Below are positions 47,501-59,183 of a DNA stretch of 64,000 bases, in pieces (position 1 is the first letter of the stretch; the number at the start of each line of letters is the position of its first letter). The notes under the pieces were generated by a model that saw only the letters and a list, made by a program, of their open reading frames with translations, had not been told where the DNA came from and did no database searches. This stretch comes from Pararge aegeria. Lineage: Eukaryota > Arthropoda > Insecta > Lepidoptera > Nymphalidae. The translations under genes and the position numbers were made by a program. The stretch is from positions 18,742,001-18,806,000 of the forward strand of contig NC_053189.1 in the NCBI RefSeq assembly GCF_905163445.1. Direction: 5' to 3'.

Positions 47501-49369
47501 AAAAACTATACCATTTCATTATAGTGCAAATAAACATGTTACATTATTAAGCCTATTTATGCTGGTATAATTTATTTTTGTGGGTGTAGCTGCAGCCGGC
47601 CAGTCGACGCTGCGGGCTGCGTGGCACAGACGCGACGAACGAGACTGCGCTCCCCCGTGCGGCGTCTCAACGGCAACGATCTGACTCATTCACCAAGTCT
47701 GGAGTGATCGCTAAATTGATAGTCCCTCAAATAAAACAGAATCCAAAAGTAGACAGTAATCTCCAATGCAGTTGTAACTAAACCAACTGGGTCCTATCAA
47801 GATCTCTCCGTAAGATTTCATAATTTCTCAAATAATATTGGTTCATGATCATCCAGAGGCTAAGACCCCAACCTTGTTTTCCCACAATAACTCAAGACTT
47901 TTAGAGCGTCAGAAGCAAGACCAGATTTCCTTAAATGGCATGAAAATAAAATCTAGATAACCACTAGATCCCATTATCAACATCATGTCTCCTTCACCTC
48001 ATCATTCAATACATCATAGCATATTCAACTTCATCTCCCTACTCCAGGCATTCATTCGTAATCTCCGTTAAACGGCACAGTGGATTCACTATGTATCACT
48101 CCTTCCTCTTAGTACAGGAAGAAATCTTTATGGTACCAATATCTCTTATTGAAATAATGGTAGTTGCGAGTCCCAACACACGCTGCGCAACGGTGGACTC
48201 CTACTCGAGCTCGGACTAGAAACAAGTCTATTGTGTCTCATCAAAAAGCAAGGGAGAAGCTTCTACAAATCTCTCATTCCACCCCCCCATCTATTATAAG
48301 CACAGAAGGACAGAAGACAACATATCAATGCCTGATATTGCGCCCACGGAATCATTGCTTGTTAATATTGTTGAAATCTGCCGTCTGCTGTCTATTCTTG
48401 GTATTTTCGGATTATTAAAGTAAGCGCGCCACAATGTTACACCTACAATTTCCGCCACCTCAAAGTCATTCTATATCAATGCAATGGAAATACCCGATTG
48501 GAATGCATTAATTGTTCACCGCCTCAACCCAGGTTGCTGTAACGATTGTCAAAGGAGAAGAGATCTAAAGACGTAGATCCTTACCAAAGGATCGTACTGT
48601 ATCGCCCAAACAGGGGCTTTGAGTATTGGTAATAATATGTCTTCTATTTATTATACTATATGTATAAATGATTAAAAGAAATTCATAAAATTATTGGTGG
48701 ATTTTATTTATGTGCACCATTCTTCTTTAATGTTATTCCTATTACATATTTTAGTTTTTACATAAACCTACTAACAAGGAAAAATAAAGCCTACTAAGCG
48801 TAATCAAGTGCTGAAATTAATCTCATACGAAATAATAATTACATAAGAAAAAAAATTAAAAGTAGGTATTTAATTACAGAAAACAAGTGAAATTTAAGAT
48901 AAATATATTTTTGACCCTTAAACAAAATAAAAAGATGTTCAATTGATTTAAAACGCAATACGCATGCGCCATCTTGTCTACCAATGGCGAGCGATGGCGG
49001 CAAAATAATCAATGTATTTGATTGAAGTTTTATTTTTGTGCTCCTTATTAAAAGGGTATTCGAATTGAACATAAATTTTAAAATTTTTAGCATATTTACT
49101 GATAGCTACAGTTACTTTATAATGAAAAAAATCATAATAAGTAATTAAAACGTAGTGAAAGTAGGCGTAGCCTGTGTCAGGTGGGGTATTAATGGTAGTG
49201 GTGTGGGAGCGTTGGTGGGGGTAGTGGAAGGGTGGGTGCGGCTTCGTTCTTCGTTGCGCGCATGTTGTTCGTCAGTTGGCGTTTTGCTGCCGAAGAGGCA
49301 ACAGCTCTGCGCGGAATTCGGAGCAGCCGAAAGACATAACTTTCACAAACTTTATACGTTTGCGGCGCC

Positions 49370-52300
49370 ATGCCGCTTTTACATCGGGTGAGTGTTTTAT
49401 TTTACTTTTTGATGTTTAATCATTTCTCTTTATTTATGAAATTCAACCTAATTATTTTCTACACATTTTAATTTTATAAATGTTTTAAGTGTTTCTGTAA
49501 TATCTAAATCAGTACCAACAGGCATTGCATTGATTTCATTCTATTATCACTCTTTTTGGGCTTATCTCTCTCTAATCGGAACGTCTGAATCGATTTATAT
49601 AAAACATTTCAGGGCCTGTACCGATTTCGATGGAACTTTTTAGTTATGTAGCAAAAATGTTAAAAAAAATCTAGAGACCATGCGCGCTAACCTGCGGGTA
49701 GCAGGAAGAGAACTTCCTAGTGCACGTGGTTTTTTTGGGTCTGCAATCTTTAGACTCATCCAAAAGTTATTTCCTTTTGTGCTTGGTAGACTAAATCTAC
49801 CTTCATTTAATTTATTTATTTTCTTTACATTTATATAAATTGTCGCATTTTTGTTTGCTAATCTACCCTCGAATACAAATAATTTTCTTAAGTACTCTGT
49901 ATATAGGAGGTAGTTTGGTTATTTGCAGTCAAATGAATGTGTATTTTGTGTTAGGACACATCCCGCGGTGGCGGCGGTTCCCAGGAGAACCGCCGCTCGT
50001 TGGCAGAGATCTTGAGCTTCGATGCGTCTCAATTCGCAGACGAAGCCGCCGCGCCGAAGACTAATCGCACTAACGTAAGTAAATTTTTTTTTTTGGCCGT
50101 AAATAGTGTTTCTAATTTCGGGTAGATTTTATATTTTTTTCGTATATAATTCTAAAGTAACTAAAGTCAATAATTTTAGATTTCTTGTATTTAAACTAAT
50201 TTTTGCTATTTCTAGAACTCAAAATTTTATTGTGCACCTAAGACATTTTCTGAATCGGTAATTTCAATTGGTTTAAAATTAAGATTTTATCGTCTATTCT
50301 TTTTTTTGGGAGGTAGTTAAGTTATATACTACACTGATCCCTTTTGGTATTATTTGGCGCCCGAACACTACTGACTCTTCCAACCTATATTGGGCGCCAA
50401 TTTGAAATTAATATTCTTAAATAAAGAACTTGGTTAAATAAATGCAAACGCAAGCATTACACAATTTATCACTTTAATTGTAGGAACTGTACAATCCCTT
50501 TTACAATTGATTACATCCCCGTTGTAGAATCTTGTAATAAACCGCTTATTTTACCGCAGAAAACTAATTATTTGAATGCATCATCGCGAAAACAAACCCA
50601 TTCCCTGCCTCAACTAAGCCACCTACTCGCTCGGTGCATCATAAAAACGTCCCACCTAATGCCTTAAGCCTTTCAGATAAAGGCTTAAGGCTCGATATTT
50701 AAGTACAAAGCACTCGACGGTTTTATTGTCCGTTCATAACGTTCGTACGACATCCGTTTTGATGCCAGTTAATGTCGGGGGGACGCTGCCAGCTCCCCTA
50801 TTTAATGGCCCGGCCGTGCCAAGTGATGCACCCGCGACCAGCCGGCAGCTTGCATTAGCTGAGGATTTCGGGATTCTTTGATACTCCTCCCTATCTATAC
50901 GTTGCATTGAAACCAAGCTTTCGTTGCGAATATTGTTTTGCATTGTTTGTATAGTTTGGCCGCGCTCGCAAATGTCCTTAACTTTATAAAATTGCAATAC
51001 AAAGACCTTCCAGTGTCGTGGGTTGTTAATTTATATTTTCAGCATTGAAAACTTCTGCCAAGTGTCTGTATAACCCAGCTTTATTTTCTTTAATAATCTT
51101 GTATTTCCTAAATCAAATTTTGGCGCAACTATACGCGTTTCTGCAAACGCAGAGGCAATTATTCTTAAATTTATTACTTTCGAAATGTAACTTAATCTCG
51201 GACATTTTAAAACTAAAGCTTTGCTTATGTTTTAAAGTCTAGTAGATGCCCTTCAATGAGCGGTTTATACTGTTATCGTTGTACGTTATCATCAAACTTA
51301 ATAACTTGTTATTTCTGAGATCACAATTATAGAAGTATTCCAAATTTAATTTTTTCGCTCCTATGGGTAACCCCAACCGCAATAAACAAAATAAAACATT
51401 TCAAAACATCAATATGGCATTAAAGTTATCGTACGTTCAGACATAATTTCCGTCTGTTTAAACGAGAGTTATCAGACGTTGCTTCTAATTGCAGGCGGAT
51501 CACGACCTAATTTGCAGCCTCCATTCCGAGCTATTTCTAACCCCTGCGATTGATTTTCATTTCCGTTTTAGACTATTTTAATTTTATTACTGAATGGTTT
51601 GGAGACTATTGCTGTAACTTTTTGTACATGTTCGGTAGCTTGCTCTCGCCACCGGTACAATTTATTGGTGTCCGCAGTAACCTCTAGACCCCTTACCATA
51701 ACCGGGATTCTATAAATTTAACTCGCGATATTTTCGGTGATGTCGAATGTTTCTGTAACATTATTGGCAATTTAGATGTCGTCAATTTATAAACTTGATT
51801 GTAATTAGATCATGAAATTAATGTAGCCTATTCTGTTCCTTGCCTAGTCTGTTCCTATTTCTTCCTTTTAACTGCAAAAAAAAAATATTTTTCAATCATT
51901 TCCATCTTTAGATTTCCTTTTTTTTGAAAACTTTCAGTGTCTTTTTTTTTTAAATCTAATTAACTGCCATCAGTCTTAACTGACAACTGTTCTGTTTCGA
52001 TGAACGTTGCGATCTTGATAAATCAGCGCTGTATTTGGTTTAATGAGCTCTACAATTTACCCTTAGCTTTTTTTGGAAGTTTAAATGTTGATGCATAGTT
52101 TACTGATTTCGGAGTTTTGCTTTTATTAGACTACATTTGGTATATAAAAAAGTATACAAAATAGTTAAGAAATTCAATTTAAACTTCTTGAATGAGAGTA
52201 AACCCTTCGGATTGCTTGGCCACTGTACCCCCGAGTCTTGTAGCAAGTTAATTTGGCAGGCGTCTGCCGCGGCTATTGGCAGCGGCGGCGACTTGATATT

Positions 52301-55300
52301 ATTTGTGTAGGCCCGCGCCGAGCTCCTGCCAGCCGCAGATAATCGGTATCGCGGGAGGCGACCCGGAAAGCTGCTCTTGATTTCCTTACATTTGTTAATT
52401 CACAATGATAAAAAAATCTTGCCTAGATTCAGATTCATGCTTAGGAAAAGCATATTTTATATTTATCGTTGGCGGTTTTTGTATTAAATTCAATTATTTT
52501 ATTTGCATAAAACATCGTAGCTATAAATCATAGGTAGGTAGATCTTCTGGGAAAAGACGCAGTGTATTACCATATGTGAATGTTTCCTATTTAATATTAT
52601 TAAGTCAATAGTGTTCATAAATATTAAGTCATATTTGTTTGCACACAAGCTTAGCTTACGGGCACGGAGGAATCTTAGCAGAGGAGTTTGTTAGGTTAAA
52701 GTGTCGTAAAGTTAAGTTTGTACTTTGGCGGATTAGTAAAACTTAAGCGCCGCAACAATTATTTACGATTTAAGGACAAAGTTTTCTAGGTTGTAATGTA
52801 ATTGTAATGCGGTTGCTTTACATCGTAAACTTCGCGACGAAGTAGAAAGATAAGGTTGACTCCGCAGTTTCTCCTCTAGCTTAGTTATATTTGAAATAGT
52901 CGTAGAGGTTTTTGTGACAGCTCTTCCTTCGGCCTCTGTTTTCGGCAGCAAAGCAGCTTTGGTTTCAATGCTGTATTTCGGTCTAGTTGCCGGTGTAATT
53001 ACAGGCACAATGGTGCTTAATGAAATGGTTGATCGAAATATGGCAGCAGAATAACCCATACAGACCTACTATTTTTTACCTTTTAAATTATTATGACTGT
53101 TCAGCCTGGTGAGACAGGCAGACAGACATACATATAGACATCAGACTGACTGACACCAGATTCTTTGTAATTATGTCCCATTTTAGCCCTATAAACAAAG
53201 CTGTCCTAAGACCTACTTTCTTTTGGAAGTGTGGTACTGCAATGATGACGCCAGACTGCGTGCAGGGCCAGGACGGCGACGGCTGGCGCTGGGAGTCTCC
53301 GCGCAGCCCGGAGGCCGCGCAGACGCCGCGCTCGCTGGTGCCGGCCGCGTGCTTCCCGCCGCGCCACCCCTCCGCCTTCGGCAGCTTCAGGCGAGTGCCT
53401 TCTCTAGCACGCCGCACATTCTAGGTGTCGCGCAACGCCCGGCTAACTTGCTCCTACAGCGATGTATGCGGAGAGAAAATGCAGGCGGCAAATTGCAGAC
53501 TCTAAAGTGTTTTCATTGTGTTTCATCGAGTGGTGACGATTTTTAACGTTCGTGAAATAATTTTTGCAAAGAAAGTAGCGCTGCCAGTAAAGTTCGCCGT
53601 TCAAAAAATTAAATTTGACATTTGTCTGTACTTCCAAAATCGCATTTCTAGGAATTGGTTTCAGAGCACTAATCCACATCGCTGCTCCAATGTTTTGGTC
53701 TGACTTTCTGAGAATAACATCACCATCATAAACCCATTACCACCCCGCTACAGGGCACTGGTCTCACTCAGGACAAAAGTTTAGGTCGTAGTCCACAACG
53801 CTCAGTGCGGATTCTTCTCTTCACACGCCCTTGAGACATTGTGAACGCTGAGGCATGCAGGTTTTCTCACGGTGTACGTACCTTCACCGTTAAATTATAT
53901 TTAATCATTTTTACTCAAAACTCAAAAGTTAGAGATGCATGAGTGGGTCGAACTCTTTCCCCCTGAAAGGGTAGCCGCTTCTGAGAATTTACATTACTTT
54001 TGTAGCGTTCGACAAATAGTGACTGCGTGATAAATACAATGACTGACATTGTTACGGCCTACTGATTGGTAGAACTTGAATTCTCGTTTGACAGGTGAGA
54101 GACTAAATACCGGTAGTTAAATGATTTGTTGGTTGCAGTGAGCGCGCCCGGCCCGGCAGCTGGGGACACGACAACTACGAGCAGGGACTCACAGACCTCG
54201 TGGCCTCCTTCGTGAGTACCACCGTCGTTTTGATATACCTAGCCTATGACCTCTGGCGCCTGCTTGATATTTCACCTTTAGAGGCTCTTTTAATTTTTTT
54301 CTTCTAGCGGAGTCTACGATCATTTCTCAAAGTTATTAACGGTATCTTTCTGGGTAGTTTATGAAAGTAAACTTGGCGTCTTTTTACACACAAGCATTGG
54401 GTAATACTTAAGTTTTCAAGGACTAGAACTGTTTCCCGCCGGTAGCATTGAGTACATGAGGCTTGTTTCAGAAGGCCCTAGCCGCGCCGGCCGCGCCGCC
54501 GCAAGCCGCGCGCAGGAACCACTCGTTCCAGACCCGGCTCAGCTGCGAGCTATTGGTAAGTACTAGACTTTCATCTATACTATACATCTCTTTACTTGAT
54601 TGCTATTGCGCGAAAGATAATGCAGTAACTAACTCACTCACTTAGTGAAGATTGGAATGAAGACGATGATAATGAAGATTGGCTTTAGGACAGATTAAAA
54701 TTAAAAAGATTAGGACAAATTTTTTGGTAGCGTGACCTAACATCCACGTGCTAATGTAGGAATTATAAAAGGTGGGAAAATAATGCCTGAAATCCTCTCT
54801 GGTAAGAAATTACCAAATAAAAATGGGATTTTCGCCCGCCTGACCGGTAGTGGTGTCAAAACGAACAGACAGCCTTTACTTTCGAAGTCTATCAGGAGGC
54901 ATTCCTACAATAAATAAATTCTGGAAACTTGCATAGTTTTGAGTATTGTTCCCTAGATGGAGTCTTCCTGGCCGCCCGAAGGCGCAAATTCCCAGTCTCA
55001 AGAAGAGAAACGCGCGCTATCCCGCCGCGCATCGTTCTGTGAGTAGTTTGAAATGTCCTTAACTTCACTGTCTACATACAAATGCTGATTATTGAAGTAT
55101 ACTTCTTTAGCGGCGTATGTAACGAAATGCGCGCGCACATGTTTACACGATTTTAACAGGATAAAGGTAGTTTCGAAACCAAATGACGGGAATACATCGT
55201 CCGTCAGCTCACTTTTTATGATGATTTTTACACACAAAAAACAGACACCCTGAAGTTTTTGACAGTGTACACTTTCAATTGTCGAAGTCTGCTGGCTCAT

Positions 55301-58300
55301 TCATGTGATTTAATTGTACAAAAATTTCAAGTTTTAATGTTTAGTGAAACTTGGTGGTCCGATAATGAAACTAGATAATACGAACTTTCAATGTATTTAA
55401 TACTGTTTTTTTCCTATCGTTAGTGTCGTTCTGTCTACAAACGTAGAAATAGGGTACTTAGAATAGGGTGTAAGATATAATTTTTGAAAAGATTTTTATC
55501 TTACGTCAAAGAAGTTTAGCTTCTTACGCGTGTACATAGTACATACGTAAAAGCTCCCCCAAACTGAATTAAGGAAAACGGAAGGCTTCTATAAAATTCA
55601 TCCGCCTCTGATCTAGGGGGTAAATTGGGGCAAGTTCAAGGAACACCGAAATGATAATATAGAAATCTTGCTCTTACAAATGATTCACGAATTATGCAAA
55701 TCATTATATATTTGAAGTATTAGTAATCAAACGCCGCGTTGGAGGGGCGCCACGAATAGGTTCGAACGAATCTTAAGATTCGAGGCTGAATTCCATGTCT
55801 AGCAGTGAAAGGCCATCAAGGTTCATTTTTATTTAGTATAGGAGTCATCGTATGGATCATTCCAAATGTTAACTTCATCAATCTGCCAACCCATTGTGGA
55901 ATGGTGGGCGCGGTGTCCCACAAGCTGCAACGCTCTGCGCAGGCGGCGCGGCGGGCAGCAGCCAGTCGCTGCTGGTGTGGAGCGGCGCGCTGCCGCCGCG
56001 CTGCATGGACAACAACCCCAGCGGCGGCTTCTCCGCCAAGGTGTTCCTGGGCGGCCTGCCCTGGGACATCAGCGAGGAGGCGCTGTTGTACGCGCTGCGC
56101 CAGTTCCAGCCCGTGCGGTGAGCCTCGAGCTTCACATTGGCATTATGTGATGACTTCCAACGCTCCCTTTTCATTTCTTTATCGAGCAACAAAGACCCAT
56201 TCATCAAATTACATTGTGAAGCATACAAAAATCAAACTCATCATTATAGTTATACCCACCTTTTACAGGCCCACTACAGGGCATGGGTCTCCCTCTCGGA
56301 ATGATTAGTTTCTTCACACGTATCATGAGAATGTCACGGAGAACTCTCGAGCAAGTTTCCTCACGATGCTTTTCTTCGCCAGAGACACCATTTTTCATCT
56401 GAGCGATCTTTTTGCGCCTTTCTTAATTATGGTGTTGAGTGTGGTGCAACGAGCGCTCGGCAATGTCGTGACCGTCCCGTCCCGCAGCGTGGAGTGGCCG
56501 GGGCGCGACGCGGCGCCGCGCGGCTTCGCGTACGTGACGCTGGAGAGCGAGCGCCGCGTGCGCGCGCTGCTGGCCGCCTCGCGCCGCGACGCCTGCAAGT
56601 GGCTGTACCGCGTCACGTCGCGCAACCTGCGCACCAAGGACGTGAGTGCCGAACACTGCAGTTGTGGCCTAGTCTCGCTTTATAATTCTTAGATATTTTC
56701 CAGAGATAAGAAAAACTGCTTAAAATTGGCTTAAAATTATGAACAGTTATTCGGATTATCAGAGCATTAACATAACCTAATGGACACAAAAAACAAAAAT
56801 TCAATCGTTCAATCCTCTTAAGTTGACTGCAGATTTGAACGTTATGAAAAGCTTATGACGTTGTTACAACCAACGTGCTTATGTGCTTCAATTAAAAACA
56901 CCTTTAGCGCTATGTCCTTATTTAAGAAATCTGATGCCTTGTAGTTTCCAAAAATCTGATTAGCCAAAGTTTGCAAACCTATTGTGCTGACCCCGAGCGC
57001 CCCGTCGCAGGCAGAAGTGATCCCCTGGGCGGTGGCGGACTCCAACTGGGTGGTGCCGGGCGGCGAGGCGGGCGCGGCGCGCTCCGTGCGGCTGGAGCCC
57101 ACGCGCACGGTGTTCGTGGGCGCGCTGCACGGCATCCTGTCGGCGTCCGCGCTCGCCACCATCATGAACGACCTGTTCTCTGGCGTCGTGTACGCAGGTT
57201 CGTGCACTCGCACCCGTAGGGCTACTACTATACTCTAGATGACCTATCGCCAGAGATGTCTAGGCCTCTTTCGAATCAAAATTTATTTTTTAAAAATTTA
57301 TTCGTTATTTCCAAGTAGATAGACTTACCCGTAATAAACCAACATCGAGCTAAAAGCAGGTTCTCAATCTGTTAATTTAAGCCTTAGTTGAGAAACTGAT
57401 CAAAGCTCGATTTCGGTTTATTAGCAGGGCCTAACTGCTCGTGCACTGGCCGCAGGGATCGACACGGACAAGAACAAGTACCCCATCGGCTCGGGGCGCG
57501 TGACCTTCAACAACGTGCGCTCTTACGTGCGCGCCATCTCCGCCGCCTATGTCGAGATACGCACCGACAAGTTCACCAAGAAGGTACATTTCAATCATCT
57601 TAGCATCTTCACCATTACCTTGTTCTTAGCTCTTTGAAAACAAATGTATACGACACCTCTTAAACTGCCAGGAATCCAAAGATGTTATTATTTTGAAGCA
57701 ATCTCCAACCAGCCCTCGATTTAAGAATCGGGAACAGAAATACAATCATTGTCTCCCGACCTCCTGATCTTGTACTTGATGATGATTTCTATTTCAGATC
57801 CAAGTCGACCCATATTTGGAAGATTCGATGTGCTCAGTGTGCAACTTGCAGCAGGGCCCGTACTTCTGCCGGGAGCCGGTCTGCTTTCGGTAAGCACTCT
57901 TTATTTATCGGCTAGAAAAACCGTTACTTTGCAGGAAATGTATGCGTAACTTATTTTGGCGTTTGCGTAACATGCGTAACATTTTAGTCTCAAAGATTTT
58001 AGCAAATTTGACTTCATTTTATACGTTTTATTAATAAACCAACGAAAAATATATTTTTTCTAGGGAAATAATAATTACAAACTAAAATTCATATTTACAA
58101 TAAGTATAAGCCGTCTAACTGTTCACTTATTGGCATGTTACTCAAAATGCCGGCGCTATTGCCCCTTTAAATTGCTAGACTTAGCCGTTGGGCTAAATAA
58201 GCGCCAGCTCTTGGGTCACCAGACGTAAGGACATATTTTTGGGACACTATGTTAAAAAAAATTTAAACTACAACTTGAGCAGTCGGATAATTCCTTTGAA

Positions 58301-59183
58301 ATTTAACAAATCAGAGGCATTTCGAAAAGGTGACCTATATAGATATAATTTGATACGGTGTATGGCTGACTTTAGTTATTATAGTATTGAAAGAAGTTAT
58401 CATTCCAGATACTTTTGCCGCTCGTGCTGGGCGTGGCAGCACTCGTCGGATAACCATAAGGCGCTCATGCGCAACTCAAAGAGCGTCAACGTGCCGCTCT
58501 CCAGCGTCGGCAACGGCACCAACGGCAACGGTAGCAATACCGGCAGCAGCGGCAGCAATGGCGGCCAGCGGCAGTCCGTCAGCGAACAGAGCCTGTGCAA
58601 TGGCAGCTTCACACAGGCCAATGATGGTAACAATTCAACAAATAGGATAAGTGAGTGACTACTCGTGTCAATGTATTGTGGAGTGTCGTTAAATTGACAC
58701 CCTTGCAGAAATAATATTGGTTTTCTTAATTTTGCTGCCAGGCTTGTAGCCGAATATCAGGTATGATGAACTTTCAAGTAAACTGTGGTATTGTTTTTCA
58801 TCACTATTTTGATATCAATCATTTTAGAATCTCATCTAGCAAATTCTTATTTTTTATTAATATTAGGGGCAATAGTTTTTTATAAATATTATATAGAGGT
58901 AGATACAGAGGTCGATTTTCAAAATTATTTGCTGGATTGTCAATTGCCGATTACATAACCTATTCGCAATTGAAGAGGATGGCGCATCATCGTTCACGCT
59001 ACGACCAATAGTAGCAGAGCATCAATGAAAAATGTTGCATAAACGACAGCATCTCTTTCTTGTTGAATTGTTTGCTCATACACCGTCATTGTTGCAGCGA
59101 CCCCGTCCCCGCCCGCCAGCGCCTCGGGCGGCGGCGAGGCGGACTGCCTCGGGGACGAGCCTGCGCTGGAGTGGCAGCACTAG
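49370..59183 (+). CDS. CPEB1: CPEB1/Orb-type cytoplasmic polyadenylation element binding protein (complete model, 13 coding exons)
   Basis: Exons: 49370-49387 (MPLLHR), 49955-50074, 53266-53390, 54139-54211, 54472-54555, 54957-55038, 55943-56117, 56488-56641, 57011-57197, 57456-57583, 57798-57889, 58409-58650, 59098-59183 (TAG); 521 residues. The N-terminal half is low-complexity. RRM1 begins around residue 190 (KVFLGGLPWDISEEAL; VEWPGRD; GFAYVTLE). RRM2 follows (RTVFVGALHGILSASALA; GIDTDKNKYPIGSGRVTFNN). Then comes the ZZ zinc-binding domain: DPYLEDSMCSVCNLQQGPYF, CREPVCFRYFCRSCW. These match CPEB1/Orb rather than CPEB2-4. CPEB binds U-rich CPEs in 3' UTRs and controls poly(A) length and translation in germline and neurons. 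Oddities: a GC-AG intron after 53390, a short RRM1 loop, and a C-terminal Asn/Gly/Ser tail. The first coding exon is chosen by phase and context (gcgccATG); alternative 5' exons or promoters may exist. Confidence 0.93.
53713..53990 (-). mobile_element. SINE with RTE-type tail, copy in CPEB intron 3
   Basis: Contains 'cccgctacagggcactggtc', 'gtagtccacaacgctcagtg', 'gcatgcaggttttctcacgg' and a tRNA-like remnant 'gggtcgaactc'. Confidence 0.72.
55091..55530. mobile_element. MITE copy in CPEB intron 6, opposite orientation
   Basis: Begins gaagtatacttctttagcgg and ends aaagaagtttagcttctta. The interior is the reverse complement of the copy at 28092 (for example gcgcgcacatgtttacacga and cgttctgtctacaaacgtag). 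Confidence 0.75.
56255..56390 (-). mobile_element. SINE with RTE-type tail, short copy in CPEB intron 7
   Basis: Contains 'ggcccactacagggcatggg' and 'gtttcctcacgatgcttttc', matching the same SINE family. Confidence 0.65.

Larger units (their letters stand above)
46611..49369. other. Intergenic region between SMG8 and CPEB
   Basis: Begins with the short SMG8 3' UTR. A 105-bp foldback MITE lies at 47336-47440, directly followed at 47445-47500 by a repeat tail reading 'ttaccatcaggtgggccatc' that also occurs elsewhere in the window. The rest to about 48700 looks like decayed unclassified repeat. The stretch from 49150 is G/GT-rich and then enters the CPEB 5' UTR and promoter, with no clear TATA box. 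No exon supported. Confidence 0.5.

Noticed and set aside
48164..48418. 84-codon plus-strand frame between SMG8 and CPEB
   Set aside because: Low-complexity composition, no splice partners, in decayed repeat sequence.
50734..50997. 87-codon minus-strand frame in CPEB intron 2
   Set aside because: No recognisable domain, and no splice or start context on that strand; perhaps part of an old repeat.
55805..56308. 167-codon plus-strand frame
   Set aside because: Overlaps CPEB exon 55943-56117 in a different frame; the RRM1 frame is the real one.
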